Shown: piece after piece, positions 1-5,167 of the stretch
How the letters are laid out: the number at the start of each line of letters is the position of its first letter
Numbering within the stretch: the first letter of the stretch is position 1
Assembly (NCBI GenBank): GCA_946622835.1
Contig: CAMOQI010000096.1
Location: 1-5,167 of the forward strand
Direction of reading: 5' to 3'
DNA: 5,167 nucleotides
Source: an uncultured Candidatus Melainabacteria bacterium
Lineage (GTDB): Bacteria; Cyanobacteriota; Vampirovibrionia; Gastranaerophilales; Gastranaerophilaceae
The notes under the pieces: generated by a model
What the model was told of the DNA's origin: nothing
The model's database searches: none
Seen by the model: the letters and a program-made list of their open reading frames with translations, nothing else
Position numbers and translations under genes: made by a program

Positions 1-1015
1 CTTTAGAGATATGTCCTAAAGCGTTAATTAGTTCTGCTGCCCCGTTACCCACAAGAATATATTTTTCATCTACGCCCCAAATATTTGCGACCAAAAGCTT
101 TTCAACAGATTGACCTGACGGATAATTTACTAAAAGCTCGTTAAAACTATTTTTAAGCTCCTCCACAAGTTTTGGATTTGGGAAATACGGATTTACAAGA
201 TAGCAAAAATCTTTTAACCCGTCAAATCTCCAATATCCGCCGTATCTTTTGTGATATTTCGCAAGACGTTCCGTGGGGTTTTTACAAAACATAGTTTCTG
301 CTATATCGTAATCTTGCAAGTCATCCACTTCGTACCATCTCTCACCATTTAAGCGCATTACACGAAGATCATTTTTCTCAAGAGAAAGCAAAACTTTTAA
401 AACCAATTCATAATATGAATTTGTACCCATTGTTTTACAATAAGCCTCCAAAAACGGCAGATAACTTTTTATCATAAAATCTTTTGAAAATTTATAGATA
501 TTAACAGTTTTGTAGTATGAATCAACATCTTTATATTCAAAATGCTCTTTAGGAACAAATGAAATAATTTCATCCTGAGAATTTATCTTGACAACGGTTC
601 CGTCCATCCAAGCTCTGTATTTATCTACAACTGCAAGATTTTTGTATGGGTTTGACAGTAATTTTTCAATAATTTTCTCTTCATATATCAAATCACTTTC
701 TAGCAGTAAAGTGTCTTCCTGCTCCAGATATGATTTGGTAAGATATAGAGAATAAATGTTGTTTGTGGTCGCATAATCTTTATTTTCCACATAAATAACA
801 GGTATATTGTTATAGGAATTACCTATAACATTTTCAATTTCATCCCCGCAATAACCGGTAACAATGATTATTCTTGAAATATCAAATTTCGTGAGATTAT
901 CCAAAGAATGTTCAAGAAAAGTTTTTCCCAAAATCTCTACCATTGATTTGGTATGGTTTTTTGTTTTTCCCTTTAACCTTTTCCCCATTCCGGCTGCTAA
1001 TATCACTACCTGCAT
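1..1015 (-). CDS. Nucleotidyltransferase-PLP aminotransferase fusion, 3' end cut by window edge
   Basis: The first 338 residues are visible; the stop lies beyond position 1. Seen: residues 1-240 form a nucleotidyltransferase domain, with the nucleotide-binding loop LAAGMGKRL at 6-14, a candidate catalytic Lys at 23 in TKSMVE, an ESD acidic motif at 106-108 that probably binds the metal, and WYEVDD at 227-232. From about 260 the sequence (YGGYWRF, then NPYFPNP, then VGNGAAELI at 322-330) is the start of a class I/II, HisC-like PLP aminotransferase. Family knowledge: such fusions are about 600 residues, and a cytidylyltransferase-transaminase fusion (PntC of Treponema denticola) activates 2-aminoethylphosphonate with CTP. 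Inference: it makes and activates a small amino head group for a cell-surface polymer. The substrate cannot be told from sequence, and LicC-like phosphocholine activation or a sugar-phosphate are alternatives. The ATG at 1013-1015 is supported by AAGGAG at 1024-1029, 8 bases upstream. It lies 76 bases after the TPR gene and may be cotranscribed with it. Confidence 0.88.
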   Translation of the reverse strand, partial: MQVVILAAGMGKRLKGKTKNHTKSMVEILGKTFLEHSLDNLTKFDISRIIIVTGYCGDEIENVIGNSYNNIPVIYVENKDYATTNNIYSLYLTKSYLEQEDTLLLESDLIYEEKIIEKLLSNPYKNLAVVDKYRAWMDGTVVKINSQDEIISFVPKEHFEYKDVDSYYKTVNIYKFSKDFMIKSYLPFLEAYCKTMGTNSYYELVLKVLLSLEKNDLRVMRLNGERWYEVDDLQDYDIAETMFCKNPTERLAKYHKRYGGYWRFDGLKDFCYLVNPYFPNPKLVEELKNSFNELLVNYPSGQSVEKLLVANIWGVDEKYILVGNGAAELINALGHISK

Positions 1016-1023
1016 TATTTCAA

Positions 1024-1029
1024 CTCCTT
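1024..1029 (-). promoter_or_regulatory. Strong ribosome binding site of the nucleotidyltransferase-aminotransferase gene
   Basis: AAGGAG on the minus strand ends 8 bases before the ATG at 1013-1015. This fixes the start, and the protein begins directly with the first beta strand of the nucleotidyltransferase fold. The site touches one arm of an inverted repeat (1029-1049). Confidence 0.75.
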
Positions 1030-1049
1030 ATACTCTTTATATGAGTATA
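1029..1049. repeat. Inverted repeat, 7-base arms with 7-base loop, over the candidate -10
   Basis: TATACTC at 1029-1035 and GAGTATA at 1043-1049 are perfect reverse complements. One arm contains the candidate -10 hexamer and the other abuts the ribosome binding site. It could be an operator. In read-through RNA from the TPR gene it could form a weak hairpin next to AAGGAG. It has only two G-C pairs and no T-run, so it is not a convincing terminator. Confidence 0.35.
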
Positions 1050-1072
1050 TAATGAAGATAGAGAAAACGCAA
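1044..1072 (-). promoter_or_regulatory. Candidate sigma-70-type promoter for the nucleotidyltransferase gene
   Basis: On the minus strand TTGCGT (1067-1072) is followed after exactly 17 bases by TATACT (1044-1049). The -10 matches the consensus at five of six bases and the -35 at three of six. It lies in the 76-base gap downstream of the TPR gene, so the last gene of the run could be expressed separately as well as by read-through. Initiation would fall near 1037, leaving a leader of about 20 bases that includes AAGGAG. Confidence 0.4.
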
Positions 1073-1091
1073 CTTATACACAGCAAACCAA

Positions 1092-2564
1092 TTATCCCGT
1101 CAAATTGAACTTTGTTTCCAAATCCTGTTTTACCCCGCAAAATACATTTGCCCAATCACCATGATGAGTCTGTCTGTATATTTTTACACTGTCATACCAA
1201 TCACATTTTGATAAATCAGTATGCCAGCGCCAATTGTATACATAAGGCAAAAGCACCCAACAAGCCTTTTTCATAGCTCCTGCAAGATGCACCAATGAAG
1301 TATCATTTGAGATAATTAAATCCATATTTTCAATAGCACCTGCCGTATCCGAAAAATTCTTAAACGTTTCGCCAAGATTTATTATATCCGTTTTGGCGTG
1401 CAATTTTTCAAATTCCTCAGAGCCATCCAACGTTTGAAACGAATAAAATTGTGTATTTTTCAATTCAAATAACGGATAAAAATCCTCGGCATTTATTACT
1501 CTTTGCTTGTCATAATGAGTATTTCCCTGCCATTTTATACCTATTTTGAATTTATTATTCCGGCAAAAATTCTGTTTGTAATAATCAACCTTATCGGAAT
1601 TTGCCCTCAAATATCCGTCATCATGGTGAATAAACATATCTTCTGCTTGATACCCAAGAACATACGGAATACTCAAAAACGGAATATGATAATCAAAATA
1701 AATTTCTTTATCATATTCATATTTTTCAATAATCTCAGCTCCGTATGAATTTTCCCTAAAAAGGGGTGCTAATTCTTTTTGAGGTTTTATGATAACTTTT
1801 TTTGCCATCTGAGTCAGTTTCGGCATAAAACGATAAAGCATCAGCATATCACCATAGCCTGCTTCGTAATACGTAAATAAAATTTTGTCTTTTAAATCCT
1901 CACCTTGCCATAAAGGCTTGGTTTTCATCAATTCCGGATATATTTTTTCCTGAGAAAGTATTGCGCTTTGACGGCATAATCTTGACTCAAAAGATTTTAA
2001 TCCGTTTTTATAATCTTTCATCTGCATTTGCGCCAAAGACAGAAAATATACGGATTCCCAGTCTTGCGGATTTATTTCCAACGCTTTTTTATAACAATTT
2101 ATCGCTTCACTTGGGTCATTATCATTCAATGCCAGATAAGCAAGATTAAAGTATGATTCATAACCATTTGGATTTATTTCAAGAGATTTATAATAAGCTT
2201 CTTTTGCCTTTTCCCATTCTTGTTTTCCTTTATATGCCATAGCAAGGTTAAAATAATTCTCATAATTTGGGGAATTCTTTGCAATATCTTCCAAAAGATT
2301 TGCCGCAAGTACATAGTTTTCACTATCAAGGTAAACCCTTGCCAAATTTTCAATATAATACATACGCGGATTTAATTGAATAGCTTTTTTTATACAAGTT
2401 TCCGCTTGTGAAAAATCATTTATTTGATAAAACAACAATCCTAAAAAATCCCAAACTTCCGCATTTTCCGGTTCTTGTGCCAAAATTTCATCATAAAGAT
2501 TTTTTGCTTGAGTCAGCTTTCCTGCTTTATGATAAGCAAATGCCTGTTGAAATTTTTCTGACAA
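1092..2564 (-). CDS. TPR-repeat protein with C-terminal glycosyltransferase-like domain
   Basis: 490 residues with no signal peptide or membrane segment, so probably cytoplasmic. Seen: about six tetratricopeptide units cover residues 5-195, with recurrent A-x-x-x-Y-x-K-A-L/I-x-x-N-P signatures (e.g. YYKSLEINP near 124-132, CYKKALEINP at 157-166). From about 218 a second domain begins at WQGEDLKDKILFTYYEAGYG. It carries IGIKWQGN at 341-348, a SNDTSLVHLAGAM segment at 419-431 and LLPYVYNWRW at 438-447. Family knowledge: this order is typical of bacterial TPR proteins whose C-terminal part resembles GT9/GT41 glycosyltransferases, which glycosylate proteins or surface glycans. The sugar donor and acceptor are unknown. 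The start is TTG at 2562-2564: no in-frame ATG occurs before residue 68, which would delete the first TPRs. It lies 14 bases after the stop of the upstream membrane-protein gene, suggesting cotranscription and possibly coupled translation. Confidence 0.85.
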   Translation of the reverse strand: MSEKFQQAFAYHKAGKLTQAKNLYDEILAQEPENAEVWDFLGLLFYQINDFSQAETCIKKAIQLNPRMYYIENLARVYLDSENYVLAANLLEDIAKNSPNYENYFNLAMAYKGKQEWEKAKEAYYKSLEINPNGYESYFNLAYLALNDNDPSEAINCYKKALEINPQDWESVYFLSLAQMQMKDYKNGLKSFESRLCRQSAILSQEKIYPELMKTKPLWQGEDLKDKILFTYYEAGYGDMLMLYRFMPKLTQMAKKVIIKPQKELAPLFRENSYGAEIIEKYEYDKEIYFDYHIPFLSIPYVLGYQAEDMFIHHDDGYLRANSDKVDYYKQNFCRNNKFKIGIKWQGNTHYDKQRVINAEDFYPLFELKNTQFYSFQTLDGSEEFEKLHAKTDIINLGETFKNFSDTAGAIENMDLIISNDTSLVHLAGAMKKACWVLLPYVYNWRWHTDLSKCDWYDSVKIYRQTHHGDWANVFCGVKQDLETKFNLTG

Positions 2565-2569
2565 TTGCG

Positions 2570-2576
2570 CCCCCTT
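2570..2576 (-). promoter_or_regulatory. Ribosome binding site supporting a TTG start for the TPR gene
   Basis: AAGGGGG on the minus strand lies 5 bases before the TTG at 2562-2564, between the upstream gene's stop and this start. It is an imperfect Shine-Dalgarno match but is the only purine-rich motif available, and it favours TTG over internal starts. Confidence 0.5.
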
Positions 2577-2578
2577 GA

Positions 2579-3601
2579 TTAAATATCCAAACCGAATATC
2601 GTAAAGATCTTATTTACTCCAAAAAGATTGTATTGCAGTATTAAACCAACAATTGTGCTGACAGCAACCAGTATGGTAATAATTATTGCAGTATCTTTTT
2701 TATCATTATTTTTAGTAAATAAAATTAATAATCCCAGTCCGCCTGCTGTTGATAACCCGGCTATCAATGAGCCAAAACTTATTGTATTTTTCAAAAATAA
2801 CAGCGTCATACCGACAGAAACCGCACAATTTGGAATTAACCCCAGCAACGAAACCAAAAACGGCTGAAGGGGCGAATTCATAAGGCAATATTTTGCCAAA
2901 TTTTCTTCTGTCCCGACAACTTCCATAAAATAACTTAACGCAACAGATATTATTAAAATAAATAGAAAGATATTAATCGTATGTTTTGCGGGATGCAGCC
3001 AAAACCCTTTTGTTCTTATTGCATCGCGAAGTCTTTTGGGATGGTGAGTGCAATCACAACCGCAATTGTCATCGTGCTGATGTTCTTGGGTGTCAATTTT
3101 ATGTAAAGGCAGCGGTTCTTTTGCTTTATAACCGATAATTAAATCCACAAGATAACCGACAATTATAGCCACAAAAACTTTTACCAAAATAATCGGAAAA
3201 ATTAAATGCCCTTTAGAAGGTTCTGCCATAATAACAGGAATTGCTTCATCAGAAGTTGCCAAATATACCGCCAAAATTGTCCCCCGGCTAAGAATTCTTC
3301 TCACATACAAAGTGGATGCAATAACCGAAAACCCGCACTGCGGCAAAGATGCAAACAGACTCCCAAAAAGCGGTCCAATCTTTTTCATCCAAAAAACAAC
3401 AAGATGTTTTTTCTTTGCAAAATAATGCTCCAAAATTTCTAAAAAGACAAAAATTATAAATAATAGCGGAACCAGATTTAAACTGTCGATAAGTGCATCT
3501 TTTAAAAATTCCGGCATCCATTCTAACGGCTCTATAAGACTTTGCGGAAATTCGGATATAAAATTAAAAACTATTGCCATAAAATGTAATATACTCGCCA
3601 T
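2579..3601 (-). CDS. Putative heavy-metal (Mn/As) efflux membrane protein, PF11449-like, paralog A
   Basis: 340 residues, integral membrane protein. Seen: about eight hydrophobic segments (near 37-58, 78-99, 104-125, 133-155, 207-227, 246-268, 274-296, 304-327) flank a soluble loop at about 157-200 rich in His, Asp and Cys (H174, H176, D177, D178, C180, C182, C184, H186, H187). The first half carries LPQCG (86-90) and SDEA (117-120). A later half repeats the pattern as IPNC (256-259) and S-x-G-S-L-I-A-G. WLHPAKH lies at 201-207. Family knowledge: this matches the group annotated as 'ArsP_2 / putative 10TM heavy-metal exporter' or 'putative manganese transporter', whose substrate is poorly established. 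Inference: divalent-metal or arsenical export at the inner membrane, with the His/Cys loop sensing or delivering metal. The ATG at 3599-3601 follows GAGG (3607-3610) and lies 9 bases after the stop of its paralog, so the pair is surely one operon. Confidence 0.8.
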   Translation of the reverse strand: MASILHFMAIVFNFISEFPQSLIEPLEWMPEFLKDALIDSLNLVPLLFIIFVFLEILEHYFAKKKHLVVFWMKKIGPLFGSLFASLPQCGFSVIASTLYVRRILSRGTILAVYLATSDEAIPVIMAEPSKGHLIFPIILVKVFVAIIVGYLVDLIIGYKAKEPLPLHKIDTQEHQHDDNCGCDCTHHPKRLRDAIRTKGFWLHPAKHTINIFLFILIISVALSYFMEVVGTEENLAKYCLMNSPLQPFLVSLLGLIPNCAVSVGMTLLFLKNTISFGSLIAGLSTAGGLGLLILFTKNNDKKDTAIIITILVAVSTIVGLILQYNLFGVNKIFTIFGLDI

Positions 3602-3606
3602 TTTTA

Positions 3607-3610
3607 CCTC
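3607..3610 (-). promoter_or_regulatory. Ribosome binding site directly after the upstream stop (translational coupling)
   Basis: GAGG (3607-3610) begins immediately after the TAA of the upstream paralog (3611-3613) and precedes the ATG at 3599-3601 by 5 bases. A ribosome ending on one paralog is placed to restart on the other, as expected for products made in matched amounts. Confidence 0.6.
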
Positions 3611-4579
3611 TTAATGAACAAATCCGCCAAACCACCCTATACCGTAAAATGTCATCAAACCAACGACAATAGCCGTTATAAATAATATCATAGTTATAAA
3701 AGAGTTATCCGTATTATTTTTATTATATTTACCCAGTGCGTATAATCCCAAACCTGTTGTTGTAATCATACCTGCCAACAATGTCGGAAAACTTATTAAT
3801 CCTTTAACATATGCTATTGCCAAAAATATTGAGGTAACACTATTTGGAATTAAGCCAAATATTGCACCTGCAACAACTTGGATAGGAGAATCAATCATCA
3901 TGGCTTGCGCCATAGCTTCAGCACTTCCATATCCGTTTGTTATACAAAATTCAAAAAACATCATACTAAATAAGGCAAAAATAAAAACGTTAAAAGTATG
4001 AGATAACGGATGCAGCCACCAAAACGGAGGTTGGTCAACAGACATAAGCCTATGATTACAACATCCGGGAATATTTACATCCAAGTTAATCGGATTTGTA
4101 TTTTCAATCTTAGTATTAAAAACAAAAATCAAGTCCATAATAACCGCGACAATCACACCGGCTACGGATTTTATGATTACAAGCGGAATTATTGCAGAGG
4201 CTTTACTCATATCCATAAATAAAAGAGGCAAAGCCTCATCGGAACATGCTATCAAAAATGCCAATAACGTACCTTTTGAAATCATTTTTCTTGAATAAAA
4301 GGTACTGGCTAAAACCTGATATCCGCATTCGGGCACAATTGAAATACCGACTCCGAACAGGGCTCCGATTGTTCTGCATAACTTTAAAAAATATCCTATA
4401 CGTTTTAATATAAATCTTTCCAAAAGTTCAATTAAGTAATACAAAAAATAAAGCCACGGTATAAAAGTTATACAAGCAATAAGTGATGTTTTTACAAAAT
4501 CAGGGAAAAAATCACATTTATTGATTAACAAAGCGGGTAAGGCCAAAATATCTTGCAAATGTTGTAATATAGTTTCCAT
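3611..4579 (-). CDS. Putative heavy-metal (Mn/As) efflux membrane protein, PF11449-like, paralog B
   Basis: 322 residues, clearly homologous to the next gene downstream: similar length, segment order and motifs. Seen: hydrophobic segments near 31-53, 72-95, 102-122, 128-153, 196-213, 233-257, 262-282 and 294-315; VPECG at 82-86; SDEA at 113-116; WLHPLSH at 188-194; IPNS at 244-247. Differences from paralog A: the central loop keeps only C173, C174 and H176, and the second-half motif has Ser247 where A has Cys259. Family knowledge places it with putative heavy-metal or manganese exporters; the substrate is unknown. Inference: A and B may form a heteromer, or B may be a specialised copy with altered metal handling. 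The ATG at 4577-4579 is preceded by AGAAGG (4588-4593) with 8 bases between. It is the first gene of the minus-strand run and is divergent from alr. Confidence 0.8.
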   Translation of the reverse strand: METILQHLQDILALPALLINKCDFFPDFVKTSLIACITFIPWLYFLYYLIELLERFILKRIGYFLKLCRTIGALFGVGISIVPECGYQVLASTFYSRKMISKGTLLAFLIACSDEALPLLFMDMSKASAIIPLVIIKSVAGVIVAVIMDLIFVFNTKIENTNPINLDVNIPGCCNHRLMSVDQPPFWWLHPLSHTFNVFIFALFSMMFFEFCITNGYGSAEAMAQAMMIDSPIQVVAGAIFGLIPNSVTSIFLAIAYVKGLISFPTLLAGMITTTGLGLYALGKYNKNNTDNSFITMILFITAIVVGLMTFYGIGWFGGFVH

Positions 4580-4587
4580 ATGTTTTT

Positions 4588-4593
4588 CCTTCT
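4588..4593 (-). promoter_or_regulatory. Ribosome binding site of paralog B
   Basis: AGAAGG on the minus strand sits 8 bases before the ATG at 4577-4579 and supports that start. Confidence 0.6.
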
Positions 4594-4625
4594 TTTTGTA
4601 ATACTGTCAGAATTTATATTATCAT

Positions 4626-4655
4626 ATTTTAAATAAATTTAAAAATGCTTCACAA
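4626..4655 (-). promoter_or_regulatory. Weak candidate promoter for the minus-strand operon
   Basis: On the minus strand TTGTGA (4650-4655) is followed after 18 bases by TAAAAT (4626-4631). This is the best -35/-10 pair I could find upstream of the first membrane-protein gene. The region is so AT-rich that -10-like hexamers are common (TATGAT at 4621-4626 is another), so the exact element is uncertain. Some promoter must lie here, because the next gene is divergent. Confidence 0.3.
4627..4644. repeat. Perfect 18-base dyad in the divergent intergenic region
   Basis: TTTTAAAT (4627-4634) and ATTTAAAA (4637-4644) are perfect reverse complements separated by AA. It overlaps the candidate minus-strand -10 and spacer. 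It could be an operator, but all-A/T dyads of this size arise fairly easily by chance in such sequence. Confidence 0.3.
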
Positions 4656-4669
4656 ATATTGAAATATTT
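4654..4669. repeat. Second perfect 16-base dyad between the divergent promoters
   Basis: AAATATT (4654-4660) and AATATTT (4663-4669) are perfect reverse complements around GA. The centre is 26 bases from that of the neighbouring dyad, and the site lies between the two candidate -35 elements. An operator role is possible but unproven. Confidence 0.3.
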
Positions 4670-4676
4670 TAACGAA

Positions 4677-4705
4677 TTGAAGAAAAAAAAATTTTGTCAT
4701 ATACT
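4677..4705 (+). promoter_or_regulatory. Strong sigma-70-type promoter of alr
   Basis: TTGAAG (4677-4682) and TATACT (4700-4705) are separated by exactly 17 bases. The spacer contains an A9 run followed by T4. Initiation about 7 bases after the -10 would fall near 4712, only about 3 bases before the ATG of alr at 4715, implying a leaderless or nearly leaderless mRNA. Confidence 0.6.
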
Positions 4706-4714
4706 TAAACTACT

Positions 4715-5167
4715 ATGAAAAACACCCGTCAAACAAATATAAATATTCACAGAGATGCTTGGGTTGAGGTAAATATCTCCAACCTTGAACATAATATAAA
4801 GGAAATAAAAAAATACATCCCAAAAGAAGTAAAGCTTTTGGGAGTAGTCAAGGCAGATGCGTACGGTCACGGCTCGGTAATGCTCGCACCGACAATATTG
4901 GCATCCGGCGTTGATATGCTTGGAGTTGCCTCTATTGATGAGGGAGTTGACTTGAGAAATGCCGGAATATCTTGCGAAATACTTATTTTGGGGGCTGTTC
5001 CTGTTTGGGCTGTTGAAAGCGCCGTTAAAAATAATTTGACAATTTCTATTTTTTCACCCGAACACATAAAAGCTTGTGAAAACACTTATAAAAGAACAGG
5101 AATTAAGCCAAAAGTTCATATAAAACTTGATACCGGAATGAACAGAATAGGTATCGGAACAGATGAT
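4715..5167 (+). CDS. alr: Alanine racemase, N-terminal part (cut by window edge)
   Basis: 151 residues are visible of a protein usually about 370 long. It interconverts L- and D-alanine with PLP in the cytoplasm, providing D-alanine for peptidoglycan. Seen: AWVEVNISNLEHNI at about 15-28 is the conserved opening of the family. VVKADAYGHG at 44-53 carries the PLP-binding lysine (Lys46). GVASIDEG (about 71-78) and IKLDTGMNRIG (137-147) are further conserved barrel elements. The ATG at 4715-4717 is the only plausible start: an in-frame TAA lies at 4706-4708, and the next in-frame ATG (codon 55) is beyond the catalytic lysine. No Shine-Dalgarno motif precedes it. The first 14 or so residues are a short extension ahead of the conserved core. 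It is divergent from the membrane-transporter run, and nothing is visibly damaged. Confidence 0.95.
   Translation, partial: MKNTRQTNINIHRDAWVEVNISNLEHNIKEIKKYIPKEVKLLGVVKADAYGHGSVMLAPTILASGVDMLGVASIDEGVDLRNAGISCEILILGAVPVWAVESAVKNNLTISIFSPEHIKACENTYKRTGIKPKVHIKLDTGMNRIGIGTDD

Noticed and set aside
864..1052. Plus-strand open frame of 62 codons over the start of the nucleotidyltransferase gene
   Set aside because: It lies mostly antisense to a clearly conserved coding region, has low-complexity content typical of antisense AT-rich sequence, and shows no recognisable domain.
1016..1091. Rho-independent terminator after the TPR gene
   Set aside because: The only dyad (1029-1049) has two G-C pairs and no following T-run on the minus strand, so read-through is more likely.
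1503..2149. Plus-strand open frames (1503-1748, 1961-2149) opposite the TPR-glycosyltransferase gene
   Set aside because: They are antisense shadows of a convincing TPR/glycosyltransferase frame, with no ribosome site or family resemblance.
2628..4222. Open frames at 2628-2867, 3206-3442 and 4010-4222 (plus) and 3288-3521 (minus) across the transporter genes
   Set aside because: They overlap in other frames the two membrane proteins, whose motifs are conserved between paralogs. The shadows share nothing with each other.
4611..4630. Fur/MntR-like box around the TGATAAT sequence on the minus strand
   Set aside because: Only one half-site-like stretch is seen, without a clear second half, and AT-rich sequence gives such matches readily.
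4580..4714. A manganese (yybP-ykoY) or other riboswitch ahead of the transporter operon
   Set aside because: The stretch is short and nearly all A/T, with no G-C-rich stems and no recognisable conserved riboswitch core.
4867..5085. Minus-strand 72-codon frame opposite alr
   Set aside because: The plus strand here encodes conserved alanine racemase sequence, so the antisense frame is a by-product.
1..5167. tRNA, rRNA, CRISPR array, insertion sequence or prophage signal
   Set aside because: I saw no regularly spaced repeats, no terminal inverted repeats around a transposase, no transposase motifs and no tRNA-like cloverleaf with a T-loop consensus. The gaps between genes are short.

Overview
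The window is an AT-rich bacterial fragment (roughly one third G+C by eye) with densely packed genes and no mobile element, CRISPR array or structural RNA that I can recognise. It holds four genes on the minus strand and one on the plus strand, and the genes at both edges are cut. No gene here is a taxonomic marker. The low GC, short gaps and surface-decoration genes would fit a gut-associated, AT-rich bacterium. The Gastranaerophilales/Vampirovibrionia (Melainabacteria) are one guess, held at low confidence.

Layout: a divergent intergenic region (about 4580-4714) separates alr (alanine racemase, plus strand, running off the right edge) from a minus-strand gene run. In transcription order that run contains two tandem paralogous polytopic membrane proteins of the putative heavy-metal/manganese/arsenic exporter family (PF11449-like, 'ArsP_2'; 3611-4579 and 2579-3601). 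Next is a TPR-repeat protein with a C-terminal glycosyltransferase-like domain (1092-2564, TTG start). After a 76-base gap comes a fusion of a sugar-nucleotide-type/cytidylyl-type nucleotidyltransferase with a fold-type I PLP aminotransferase (1-1015, C-terminus outside the window). The gaps between the first three are 9 and 14 bases, so they are very probably one transcript. The last gene could be in the same transcript or use its own promoter near 1044-1072.

How they may work together: the two membrane proteins look like a matched pair. Each has an internal duplication, but only the first half keeps the C-G and S-D-E-A motifs, and one paralog has a much richer His/Cys loop than the other. 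This suggests specialised subunits or a hetero-oligomer rather than simple redundancy (inference). The TPR-glycosyltransferase and the nucleotidyltransferase-aminotransferase fusion look like functions for decorating a surface glycan or protein. The fusion resembles proteins that make CMP-activated small head groups such as aminoethylphosphonate or phosphocholine-type groups. Alanine racemase supplies D-alanine for peptidoglycan and is transcribed divergently. Its promoter lies so close to the only plausible start codon that the mRNA may be leaderless.
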